Assembly: GCF_000002985.6 (NCBI RefSeq)
Contig: NC_003283.11
Location: forward strand, 992,001 to 1,056,000
Reading direction: 5' to 3'
Length of the DNA stretch: 64,000 nucleotides
Source: Caenorhabditis elegans
Lineage: Eukaryota > Nematoda > Chromadorea > Rhabditida > Rhabditidae
Shown: piece after piece, positions 11,746 to 22,800 of the stretch
How the letters are laid out: each line of letters begins with the position of its first letter
Numbering within the stretch: position 1 is the first letter of the stretch
Made by a program: the position numbers and the translations under genes
Notes under the pieces: model-generated
Seen by the model: only the letters and a program-made list of their open reading frames with translations
What the model was told of the DNA's origin: nothing
Databases searched by the model: none

Positions 11746-12179
11746 GAATTAAAATTTTCAATAAAAATACCCAAAAATCGTATTTATTCAGAGAAAAAAG
11801 TCATGAAAAGCCACGAAAATCAGAGAAAATAAAAAAAAACTGTGCAAAAAAATCCGCTAAACAGAGCGCACACCCGGGTGATCGGAGTGTCGTAGTCAAG
11901 AGGCGTCACGAGAAATTGAATCGGTAGAAACTATCTTACTTATATTGCCGTTTTTATTTCTAATTTTTAATAGTTTTGTATTCTTTTTCTTAGCTTTTCA
12001 TTCAATAATCTAATTTTTGTACAATTACAAATACTATAAATCTAGTTTAATTCGCAGTTTCCGCTTTTTCAGTCATAGTCAGCGCCATGTTTCTACTTCC
12101 TCGGAATCTCATTCTCCATTCTCCTGTGTGGTCTCTGTTTTTTTTTTGTTTATTTTTTCCGCACGGATTGCCGCAATTT

Positions 12180-13255
12180 TTCCGCAAAATTCCGCTAAAA
12201 TCCATGTTTTCCGCTGTTTTTTTTCCTATTTTTGAAGAAATTTTCCTCATTTTAACCTATTTCACGCTGTAATTTCCCAAAAATCGCTCATCTCCAGACA
12301 TTTTATAGTGCTAAAAGTTGCTGAAAAGTTCCTTTGCCAATTTCCACCAATTTCCGCGAAAATTGATCATTTTCTGATGTTTCTGATCAGTGTTTCGTTC
12401 TTTTTTCCTTTTTCTAGCCTACTTTTTCGTAAAATTCGCTCATTTCCGGACTTTTGATGCTTTAAAGTTGTTAAAAAGCTTTCCCAGCCAGTTTCTGTCA
12501 TTTTCCGCGGAATTGCGTGTTTTTCCGCTGTTTCTGATCAGTTTTTGGTTCACTTTTGCTTTTTTAACCTGCTCAACGTCATATTTTCATTAGAAGTCGC
12601 TAATTTCCAGATTTTTTAAGCTTTAAAGTTGCTGAAAAGTTTCTCTGCCAGTTTCCGCGAAATTTCATGTTTTTTCCGCTGTTTCTGATCAGTTTTTCGT
12701 TCATTTTTCCGTTTTTGGTTTTTTGAGGTTTTAAAATTGTTGAAATGTTTTCTCTGCAAATTTCCTCAAAATTCCCCGAAAATTGACGAGTTTCTGCTGT
12801 TTCTGGTCAGTTTTTTGCTCATTTTTCCGTTTTCCAGCCTACTTTTCATTAAAAGTCGCTAATTTCCCGACTTTTTGAAGTTTTAAAGTTTATGAAAAGC
12901 TTTCCCTGCTAAAATCCACAAAAAATGTCCGCAAATCGATGATTTTCTGCTGTTTCTACACATTTTTTGCTCAGTTTCGCATTTTCTAACCTATTTCACG
13001 CTTTATTTTCCAAAAAATTCGCTCATTTCCAGATTTTTAAGGCTTTAAAGTTGTTGAAAGGTTTCCCCTGCCAATTTCCACCAGTTTCCTCGAAAATTGA
13101 TCATTTTCGATGTTCTTGCTCGGTTTTTTGTTCATTTTTCCGTTTTCCAGCCTACTTTTCATTAAAAGTCGCTCATTTCCAGATTTTTGAGGCTTTAAAG
13201 TTGCTAAAAAGTTTTCCCTGCCAATTTCCTCAAAATTTATATGAATTTCTGCTTC
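12180..13255 (+). repeat. ~155-bp tandem array between divergent genes
   Basis: Landmark GCTCATTTCCAGA (or GCTAATTTCC) followed by GCTTTAAAGTTGCTGAAAAG recurs at about 12287, 12437, 12598, 12857, 13020 and 13169, with a partial unit near 12720. Spacing is about 150-163 bp. Each unit also carries a CCGCTGTTTCTGATCAGTTT block. The array lies between the divergent 11733 gene and ergo-1. Confidence 0.85.
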
Positions 13256-14744
13256 CAGCTAATTATAATTATCCAGAAATCGAATACCGTAGCCTTAGTC
13301 CGTCCTCTCCGATGTGAAATCGGATCCGATTTTACAACTGCTGAGTCATAAATTGGCTGACTTCACTTTCTCCTACAGTATCAAAGAGGTTCTCTTTGTC
13401 GGCTTTTCAAGTTTTTGTCACTTAAAGTACTTGTTTTCCAGTTGAAAATCCATATGCTTCATTTGAAAACCCGTGTTGAGATGAATTCTCAGCTCTCGAT
13501 GAGCTTCAGAGATGTTCAGAGCAGCGGAGCACTACCGGTGCTCTAGGAACGTGCTGGTTTCAGGCAGAAATTAGGAGAAAATTTGTCCTCAGATTCGGAT
13601 TTTTAGTCTTATATGGGCCTTATGCTCCTGATTTTCCAGGCCCAGGCAACCTTTTAGGCAAGCTGTACATGCCTTGAAGGCACGTTGTAGGCGGTCATTT
13701 TTTGCTGGTGTGCGGGCTCAAAAAGTGTAACACTGAGCCCGTGACTCATTCATAATCATTTTTCCACTTTGTGGAGTGCAATCAGCTAATACAATGGAAT
13801 ACATCGATTATTTACGTCCTCCATAGGCTTCCACGTAGGCGTTAAAACGCCTGCCTGCCTGACCTTAAGGCGACCTTCGTCTGCCTCAATCCACGCCTTA
13901 TGCTTTGATTTTCATCAAATTGTCATAAATGAGAGGATTAGAAATTAGTGAATTCAAGTAAAAATCCAAAAAAGAGACAAAAGTCGGACCAGTTTCAGGC
14001 AGGCCCGTTGCAGATTTTGCTCTTTATCGTCCATTCTCTGGTGCATCTATTTTTAGTGCTCCGTTATCAGTTTTACGATAAACTTCGCGTTATCAGAGTA
14101 TGCAAAATGCCTCGTTTCCCATGAAAGGGCACCAGATTTTTTTGTTCGGAAGTTCTGAAAAAAGAACTCCGGAAAAGAAGCAAATATCCGATTTAATTCC
14201 CAATGAAGCATTGTTTTCGGAACAACTTCCAAAAATCGCTAGAATTGCACTACAATTAGATTAATCTATCAGAAAAGGGATTATCTATTGAAAATCCGGC
14301 CGTATAAAACTTCAGAAAAAATCACATGTTCAGTCCTCGCAACGTTGGAAAAAAAATAATGAAAAAACAAGAAATCGTGTTTCTTGATTCTCTTCAGAAT
14401 TCAGCATTGAATCTCATTTCTGCCATTTTCTCGGGTGTGTTGCGTTGTTGGACACAACTTTTCTGGTGCCGAAAATCTGCCGTTTATTGTGGTATCATTC
14501 AGCTGTCGACTTTTTGTTTTCTTCGTCTGATTTCTTCGTCCACCATGGTTTTGCAAGTGTTCTAGTTTCGCCTTTACGAGGAATTTCTTCCAAAACCTTC
14601 GAAACCTAGATAGAGAGAAATTCTATACTTCGAGATTCAATATCTTGATTCGAAGGTTACATTTCCCGCGCAATTGAGGCAATACATCGATCTTCGTCTC
14701 AAACACTTTTCGCTCAGATTTTGCCAAGACTTTGCTTTTTTAGA
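13256..14744. other. Intergenic DNA upstream of ergo-1 with a degraded repeat
   Basis: There is no coding exon I can support. A GC-richer fragment at about 13805-13895 (TAGGCGTTAAAACGCCTGCC...) belongs to a dispersed family also seen near 50195-50460 and 59775-59985. The palindrome ATCGGATCCGAT occurs near 13319. The remainder is unique-looking sequence with no recognisable RNA gene. Confidence 0.5.
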
Positions 14745-15300
14745 CCAAAAATGGTAAAAAACTACCAAATTTCGTAATGAGACGTTCTGAAAATGTTTCA
14801 AAAAAAGTTATGGCCGCTCAAAGTTTTGGGAAAAATGGTCAATTTATAGCTAAAATCTCAAATTTTGGCAACTTATCGGTGTCGCAGCGGCTGGAACTTG
14901 AATTTTATTAGATTGTCATCCTTTAATGTACGTTTTCTCAATTTATTAGGCGTTATTTCGTTAATTGAGATGTTTTTTTGGTCGATGCGGGCACAAACTT
15001 GTATCGTATTTGTGCCCGCATCGACCGAAAAAGCATTTCAATCAACGAAATAACACCTAATAAATTACGAAAACGTGTATTAAAAGATGATAATTAAGTA
15101 AAAATTAAGTTCCAACCGCTGCGATACGGAAAAGCTGCCAAAATTTGAGATTTTAGTAGAAATAGCCCATTTTTTCCAAAACTTTGAGCGGCTATAACTA
15201 TTTTTTTTGAAAATTTTCAGAATGTCTCCTTACGAAATTTGGTAGTTTTGGAACATTTTGGGTCTAAAAAGGAAAAGTTTCAAATTTCGGTACTCCACCT
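14745..15300. mobile_element. Palindromic element (family related to 15728-16715)
   Basis: Left segments (TAGACCAAAAATGG, CTACCAAATTTCGTAATGAG, GCCGCTCAAAGTTTTGGG) recur inverted on the right (CCAAAACTTTGAGCGGC, CTTACGAAATTTGGTAG). The centre GTCGATGCGGGCACAAA / TTTGTGCCCGCATCGAC at 14981-15028 is a near-perfect hairpin. It has no coding capacity. Confidence 0.85.
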
Positions 15301-15727
15301 TTAAAGTGACCAGGTTGCGGCGTATCTGTACTCCATTTCAAGCACATTTGCACACGTGTGTACACGTGATGTCATAGTGTCTCATTTCGGCTTGATCTAC
15401 GTAGATCTACAAAGAAGAAGATCTACAAGAATCAGCGATTCGCTCGAACACTGCCCACTCCGTCTGATTGGTTTAAAAGTGGGCATAGCGAATCGTTGAT
15501 TGGTAAGGTTTTTTTTTTTGAATTGAAAAAAAGCAAATATAGGCAAAATTTTCAATCCTACTAGTTGTATTTCATGCTTCTTTCGTAGTTTTTTGTTGGA
15601 ATTGGAGACGATTTCGGATTTTTTAAAAAGCAAAATCTTCATTCACACTACTCCTCATTTATGCAAGTTAGGTATTCCACTCTCATAAACTCATCAGATG
15701 CTCTTTTTCTCTTAATTCTCAACCCAT
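15301..15727. repeat. MITE fragments (GATCTACGTAGATC; GCGATTCGCT)
   Basis: TCATTTCGGCTTGATCTACG near 15380 is an end of the CACGTG-ended MITE family. TCAGCGATTCGCTCGAAC ... AGCGAATCGTTGATTGGT at 15433-15501 is an inverted pair of a second dispersed family also found at 23325, 25355, 49270 and 55410. No gene is seen. Confidence 0.65.
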
Positions 15728-16715
15728 TAAAGGAGGACTAACGGTTCGGACGATTTTGAACGTATGGACCCAAAATGGGCTCAAATGAACGAATTTCGTA
15801 ATGAAACTGCACAAAAATTTTTCAAAAATTTTTTATGGCGGTTCAAAATTTTGGAAAAAATTACGCTGATTTTGGCTAAAATCACGAATTTTTCCCATTT
15901 TTCCGTGTCACATCTGTTCGAAAGTGGATTTTTTGGAATTATCTTCCTTTATTACATATATTGGTAATTAATCTCATTTGATTTCGTCGATTAAGGTACA
16001 TTTAAAGCCGATAGGTAACCAAAAATCATCGAAATTGATTACCTATCGGCTTTAAATGTACCTTAACCAACGAAATTAAATGAGATAAACTACCAATATA
16101 TGCAAGAAAGGATGATAATTCCGAAAAAGTCAACTTCGGACCGATGTGACACGGAAAAATAGGCAAAATTCGAGATTTTAGCTATAATCAGTGTAATTTT
16201 TTTCGAAATTTTAAACCGCCATAAAAAATTTTTGAGAATTTTTTTGAGAAGTTTCATTACGAAATTCGTTAATTTGAGCTCATTTTGGGTCTATATCAGG
16301 GGTGAGCGGCAATCGGCGATCGGCGATTTTCGTGATTTTTCGGCGATCGCCGATGAAATTTTATAGTCCACGATAGACCCCTCTGAAGAAGGAAAAAGGT
16401 ATATTTTCGGACTATTTTTCACTACTTTTCGAATTTTAAGGTATCAAGGAGTGCTTTTCGTTGCCTAATATTCCTGTTTTTATGAAAAATTATTTGAAAG
16501 AGCTCTTAAAATTAAGATTTTAAAATTGAAAAAAATTAGACGCACACTGATCGGCAATCGGCGATCGCCGATTTTTTTTTGGCAATTTGTGATCGCCGAT
16601 CGCCGAAAAAAAAAAGTTTCGGCGAACGCCGATCGCCGATCGCCGATTTTTTTGGGCGGCTGCTCAGCCCTGGTCTATACGTTGAAAATTGTCCGAACCG
16701 TTAGTCCTCCTTTCA
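15728..16715. mobile_element. Palindromic element, interrupted, directly upstream of ergo-1
   Basis: The ends AAAGGAGGACTAACGGTTCG (15730) and CGAACCGTTAGTCCTCCTTT (about 16694-16713) are perfect inverted repeats. Internal mirrored segments include CCGATAGGTAACCAAAAATC and its complement around 16010-16050. It is interrupted by a hAT-like insertion at 16297-16672. It ends about 100 bp before the ergo-1 ATG. Confidence 0.88.
16297..16672. mobile_element. hAT-like MITE nested in the palindrome
   Basis: Terminal repeats are CAGGGGTGAGCGGC and GCGGCTGCTCAGCCCTG. The flanks are GTCTATAT (16289-16296) and GTCTATAC (16673-16680), an 8-bp target duplication with one mismatch, as made by hAT transposases. 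The interior is rich in GGCGATCGCCGA motifs. There is no ORF of interest. Confidence 0.85.
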
Positions 16716-16800
16716 AGCAAAAAATTTTTTTTGACTCTACTCCACCTTTAAGATGCTCTTTTTCTCTCAATTATCGGCCCACTAATCTCTTCTCACTTCC

Positions 16801-16802
16801 AG
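16801..16802 (+). promoter_or_regulatory. Predicted trans-splice acceptor of ergo-1
   Basis: TCTTCTCACTTCCAG ends at 16802, 10 nt before the ATG at 16813. This is a typical SL1 acceptor. The upstream element at 15728-16715 therefore lies in the promoter or outron. Confidence 0.65.
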
Positions 16803-16812
16803 ACTAACAAAA

Positions 16813-19800
16813 ATGAGCTATAACAACGGCGGCGGCGGCGGTGGTGGTGGCTATCGAAACGATCGTGACGATCGCTACCATAACAACGATCGGCAAAATT
16901 ACCGCAGCAGTGACCAAGGTCGCTCCGGATACAACGACGATCGTCGGGACAATCGCTACGATGATCGTCGCGGCTCCAACAACGATCGTGGCTGCTACGA
17001 TCAACATGATCGTCGTGGATCCTCCAACGATGATCGTAGAGGTTATCGTGGATACAACCAGGGTGGTGGAGGATATCAACAGCAATACAGTCAGGATGCC
17101 AGATATGGATCCAATCAGAGAAATGACAATTATGGAAATAATCGTGGAAGTCACGGCGGCGCGAACATGTACAGCCAAAACGGTGGAAACCGCGGAGGAG
17201 GAGGAGGACGTGTCGGTGGTGGCCGAACCGCTGCCGGTATGTCGAATCCTGGAGATCTCGTCGGAGGTGCCGACCAGCCGATCCATTCAGTTTCGAAAAA
17301 GTCGCTCAGACACAACGCCCAGGAGTTTGCAGTCCGGCCGAAAACAATGGTCCAGGATAAGGGTCTCGGCCAGAAGACGACACTTTTGACGAATCACACG
17401 TTGGTGCAACTCCCGCAGGAGCCCATCACGCTTCACGTCTTCAATATTGAAGTATTTATTAATGGAAAGTCTAGCAATAAGCGAGAACTTTGTGGGCCAC
17501 GATTTTGGGAAATTTTGAAGGAGAATAAGCCCACTTTTGGCATGCCAAATCAGTACATCTTCAATGATGTGAATATGATGTGGTCGACGAATAAGCTGAG
17601 ACAATCCGAGGGAAGAACTAATAACCGGAGAATGAATTTCGTTTGGAAATATGTGAAACAAATCAAGTTTGGAGGAAATATTGAGGATGAGGAGACCATG
17701 CAGCTTTTGTCAACACTTATTGATGCGATTGCAACGCAGAGAGCTCGCTTGCCGTTAGTTTTTGCCGATTTTCCATAGATTTTCAATTCCGGCCATTGGC
17801 CGATTTGCCGGAAATTTTCAATTACGGCAATTTGCCCTTTTTCCAGAAAATTTTCATTTTTGGCAATTTGCCCTTTTTCCGAAAATTTTAATTCCGGCAA
17901 ATTGCAGATTTGGCGGATTTTTTTATTTTCGGCAAATTGCTACTTTTCCGGAAATTTTCAATTCTGGCAAATTGCTGATTTGACGGAAATTCCGGCAAGT
18001 TGCCGATTTTTCCGGAAATTTTCAATTCCGGTATTTTGCCGATTTGCCGGAAATTTCCATTCCGGTATTTTGCCGATTTGCCGGAAATTTTCAATTCCGG
18101 CAATTGGCCGTTTTTCCGGAAAATTTTCAATTCCAGCAAATTGTCAATTTGCCGGAAATTTCAATTCCGGTTTTTGCCAATTTTCCGGAAATTTTCAATT
18201 CCGGCAATTTGCCGATTTTTCCGGAAATTTTCAATTCTGGCAAATTGTCAATTTTCCGGAAATTTCAATTCCGGTATTTTGCCGATTTGCCGGGAATTTC
18301 AGTTCCGGTATTTTGCCGATGATCCGGAAATTTTCAATTCCAGCAAATTGCCGATTTGCCGAGAAAGAGAATGTCCGGGAAACCGGCAATTTGTCGAAAA
18401 TGAAAATTTCCGGCATATCGGAAAATTGCCGGAATCGAAAATTTTCGGCAAATCGGAAAATTGCCGGAATCGAAAATTTCCGGCAAATCGGCAATTGATT
18501 CTCAGTGCAACAAAAGGCTCACTTTATTAATAATCTGCTAGAGGAAAATTTCCAATTAAAACACTTTTTTCAATTTCAATTTCCAATATTTCAGACTTGC
18601 CCCACCAAAGTACACTGTGTTCAAAAGATTAACATATCTAATTTGCGAAGAAGCGTACGAACCCGAGCTTCCGGATGTGTCACTGTGTCATAAACTGAGA
18701 ATTGGTACAGACGCGAGAGTTGGAGTTTCGATTGCTATTCGCACAAATCTGAGAGCCGGAATCACTGCATGCTTTGATCGTGAGTTTTTTGCAGAGATTT
18801 CTTGACAATTTTCAGCCGACGACATCCCCGAATTAAACCCCTATTTCATTTGAAAGAGGATCTTCGAATTAGGTTCCTACAAAAATTTTAGCCACAAAGA
18901 AGAATTTTGAACTGGCAAACAGTCGATTTGAATTTTTTTTTCATTTAATTTTTTGCAACTTTATTTCACTAGGCTTGAAAAATTGCTCCAAATGTGGATT
19001 TTTGCAGGCTTTTAGCGATTTCAAGACTCCATAGAGGCAAAAAAAACACTGGAAACTTTGAAAAAAACATTAGTATTTGAAAAAGCTTGCAAAGTGATTT
19101 TGCCTACCCCAATACATCCTTAAAATCGCCAAAAGTCTGCAAAAAACCCAGATTTGTAGTAATTTTACAAGCTATGTGCTCCTCTGCTTTTAAAATTATT
19201 ATATGAACACAAAATTCTGAGAATGCGTATTGCGCAAAATATCTCGGAGCGAAAACTACAGTAATCCTTTAAATTACTACTGTAGCGCTTGTGTCGATTT
19301 ATGGGCTCGATTTTTTGAAATTAATTTATTTTTGAATTGTGACAGCGACATTTGCTTAATTTTAATACAGTGCATTTTTCCCCACTTTTACGACTTTAAA
19401 GGCGCGCGCATTTTCGCGCAATGGTCTCGCCACGTGCATCCCATTGATTTGTTGAGCGCGTGGCGAGATCAATGCCGGGACCATTTTGCATAAATGCGCG
19501 CGCCTTTAAAGTCGTACAAGTGGGAAAAAAATGCACTGTATGCATTCTATCAATAAATAAAAAATGTTATTACCTTCGTAAATCGAGCCCGTAAATCGAC
19601 ATAAGCGCTACAGTAGTAATTTAAAGGATCAATGTAGTTTTCGCTGCGAGATATTTTGCGCGTCAAATATGTTGTGTAATATGCATTCTCAGAATTTTTA
19701 TGTTCCCGTAATATTGTAGCCACCTAATTGTGAAGGCCCCCCACGTTCGAAAAGCATAGGTTTTATTCGGATGTCTAGAACAAGGATGTGCGGCAAATTT

Positions 19801-22800
19801 CAAAAAAAAGTGGACTTGCCGAATTGCCGCAAAATTAAAAATTTTTTTTTTTTAATTTTCCCAAAACTAAAGGTTTTGATCAGAATCTTAATGAAAGAAA
19901 AATTAACCATTTTAACACTTTTTGAGCTCCAAAAAGTATTGCGATTTACCGAGTATGACGACAATGGGAAATTTGCCGAATTTGCCGAGTTGGCCATGCT
20001 CGGCAAATTTCAAAATTTGCCGCACGCCACTTGGGCTAGAAATGAGCTAAAAATTGCTGTGTTATAACAGAATTTTCACCGAATTTTCACCAAAATCGCT
20101 CAATTCCTCACTTTTTCAGTTGGTCACACACTGTTCACACGTCCAGCCTACCCACTGGTTCGTCTCCTCTGCGACATCATCGAGCACAGTGTTGTCCTCG
20201 ATGAAGCCTTTGAGATGAAGTATGATGCTGCTCTCAGAGCATGTAATGTTTCCGACGAGAATCTTCGAGTCATGACTCAAATCTTGACAAAAATGACGCT
20301 CCAGCTGTCAACTGAAACTGGCGACTATGTCGGTGAGGACGGAGAAGTGATTGTTCGTCCGGCTCCAACAATCCGTAATCCTGGACGGAATTTCAAGTTT
20401 GTCGGGCTCGGAGCTCCGGCCGATCGATATTACTTCACTTCTGATGGAGTTGAGTTGACCGTCGCCGACTACTACCTCCAAAAGTATAACATTCGGCTTC
20501 GCTATCCAAATTTACCGTGTGTCCTGAAAAAAGCGCCGGAACAGTGTGGAAATAAGCATTCGGCGATGCCGTTGGAACTCGTCAGCTACATAGTCGTTCC
20601 GACGAGATACGGAGGATTTACGATGCCCGATATGAGGGCAGATATGATCAATAAGACTACGTATACAGCTCAGCAACGTGGAAAGCTTCTTCAACATATC
20701 ATTGCTCAGAAGTCGCTGTCGGGAATCGAACCGCCCGTGTCGAACAACGATGATTACATGAAAAAGCATAAACTTGTCATGAAAAGGGAGCCGATCAGAG
20801 TTAAAGCCACAATCCTACCACCTCCAACTCTGGTTTATGGTGATTCTGTATTCCACGATGAGCATCATATCGGAGAATGGGAAGCTGTTACTCATGATCC
20901 ACCGAGACAAGTTTTGGATGGTGCTGTGTTTCGGAGAAAACTCTATAAGTCTTCTGAGCAGCCGCTCATGAAGCGTCTCATGGGCTCGATTCTTCTGATT
21001 CAATCGCCGAGACAATGTAGAGATTTCGATTACAATCAGTAAGTTTTTTTGGAATAATCAGTTTCAAGAAAATTTCCAGTTCACAAAAAAAATCATTTTG
21101 CGGAGAAAATTTGAATTTTCTACCAACATTTTTTCAGGAAATTTTAATTTCTCGCCAAAAAATTTGTAATAAAAATTTTTCAATTCCCATTTTAAAAAAT
21201 TCTGAAAAAAATTGAATTTCCTTCAAAAAATGTTCCGGAAAATTTTTAAATTCCCGCCAAAATTTAAATACTCCTACAGTACCCCTACATAATATCCCCC
21301 CACTAACCCAAAATCACGATCACTTCAGAATGCAAAACTCATTTTTCTAAAACTACAGTAATAAAAATCACAGTACTACTACAGTACCCCTACAGTACTA
21401 CTACAGTACCCCGACAATATCCATCCACGGACTCCTACCTAATATCTCATCAAAAAAATCTCAATTTTCCCAATCTACAGTACTACTACAGTACCCCGAC
21501 CACATCCCCCACTGATCCTAAACCAATATCCCTCCAAATGACAAAGACTCAATTTTTCTAAAACTACAGTAATCCTACAGTACCACTACAATACTACCTC
21601 TACAGTAGTCCGATCAAATTCTCTTAAAGTGATATTGGGTAACTACAGTACTACTACAGTACCCCGACCATATCCCTACACTAGCCCAAACTCATAAAGC
21701 CTTCAAAAATATTTTGCCAAATCTACAGTAATCCTACAGAACTATTACAGTACCCATACGTCATTAACCCATAATTAATATAACTTCAAAAGACAAGTAC
21801 TCAATTAGTTTAACTACAGTAATCCTACAGTACCACTACCGTACCCCGACCATATCCCTAACCTAGCCCAAACTCATAAACCCTTCAAAAGACAACAATT
21901 CACTTTTTCTAAAACTACAGTACCCCTACAGTACATCTACAGTATTAATACAGTACCCTGACCATATCCCCACTGATCCTAAACCAATATTCCTTCAAAT
22001 GGCAAAGACTCAATTTTTCTAAAACTACAGTAATCCTACAGTACTACCCCTACAGTAACCCGACAATAACCCCAATGTTCATCATATATATGTTACAGGC
22101 AAGGATATCACGCAATCATGAGAGCCATCGAAGACAGTGGTCAACCAGTGTTGTGGGCTGACGAGAATAAGCATTCGGCCGTGATCCAGGGAGAGCTCCA
22201 ATTTAATCAAAATCAGCATGGAATCGAAGTAATTGAGCAATTCCTCCAAAATATCAAATCGACAATTGGCGAGTACGAACGAGACGGCGAAGTCATCGTT
22301 CCGATTGTTTTTGCCGTTTTCCAGGCGAGAGCCACTGTGTATTCTGGCAACAATAATGAGTATAATGATTATAGTGAGTACCTATTACGGAAACACGAAA
22401 TTGTGAGAATGCGTATTAAACAACATATTTGACGCGCAAAATATCTCGTAGCGAAAACTACAGTAGTTCTTTAAATGACTACTGTAGCGCTTGTGTGTCG
22501 ATTTATGGGCTCACTTTTCGAAAAAAAAATTTTTTTTCGAATTTTGACAGCGTTATTAAATTTTTCTTCGTTTTTTCCTATACCTTTGTCATTTTTGTGC
22601 GTATTTTTAATATTTTATCCATTAATTAATTAATTTGATTGAAAACCGTCCAATATTGGCGTAATTTTGATTATGATACTCCCACAAGCGTTTTTTACAC
22701 TATTTTCCATCTATTGCCGTAATTGGCGGGAAATAATGCAAAAATACGCCTGTAGGAGTATTCTCATCGAAATGACGCCAATATTGGACGATTTTCAATC

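Noticed and set aside
12017..13317. Phe-rich plus-strand ORFs upstream of ergo-1
   Set aside because: They follow the 155-bp tandem repeat, lack start context and have no consistent splicing.
16804..17286. 160-codon minus-strand ORF rich in Val, Thr and Ile
   Set aside because: Antisense shadow of the Gly/Arg/Asp-rich ergo-1 first exon.
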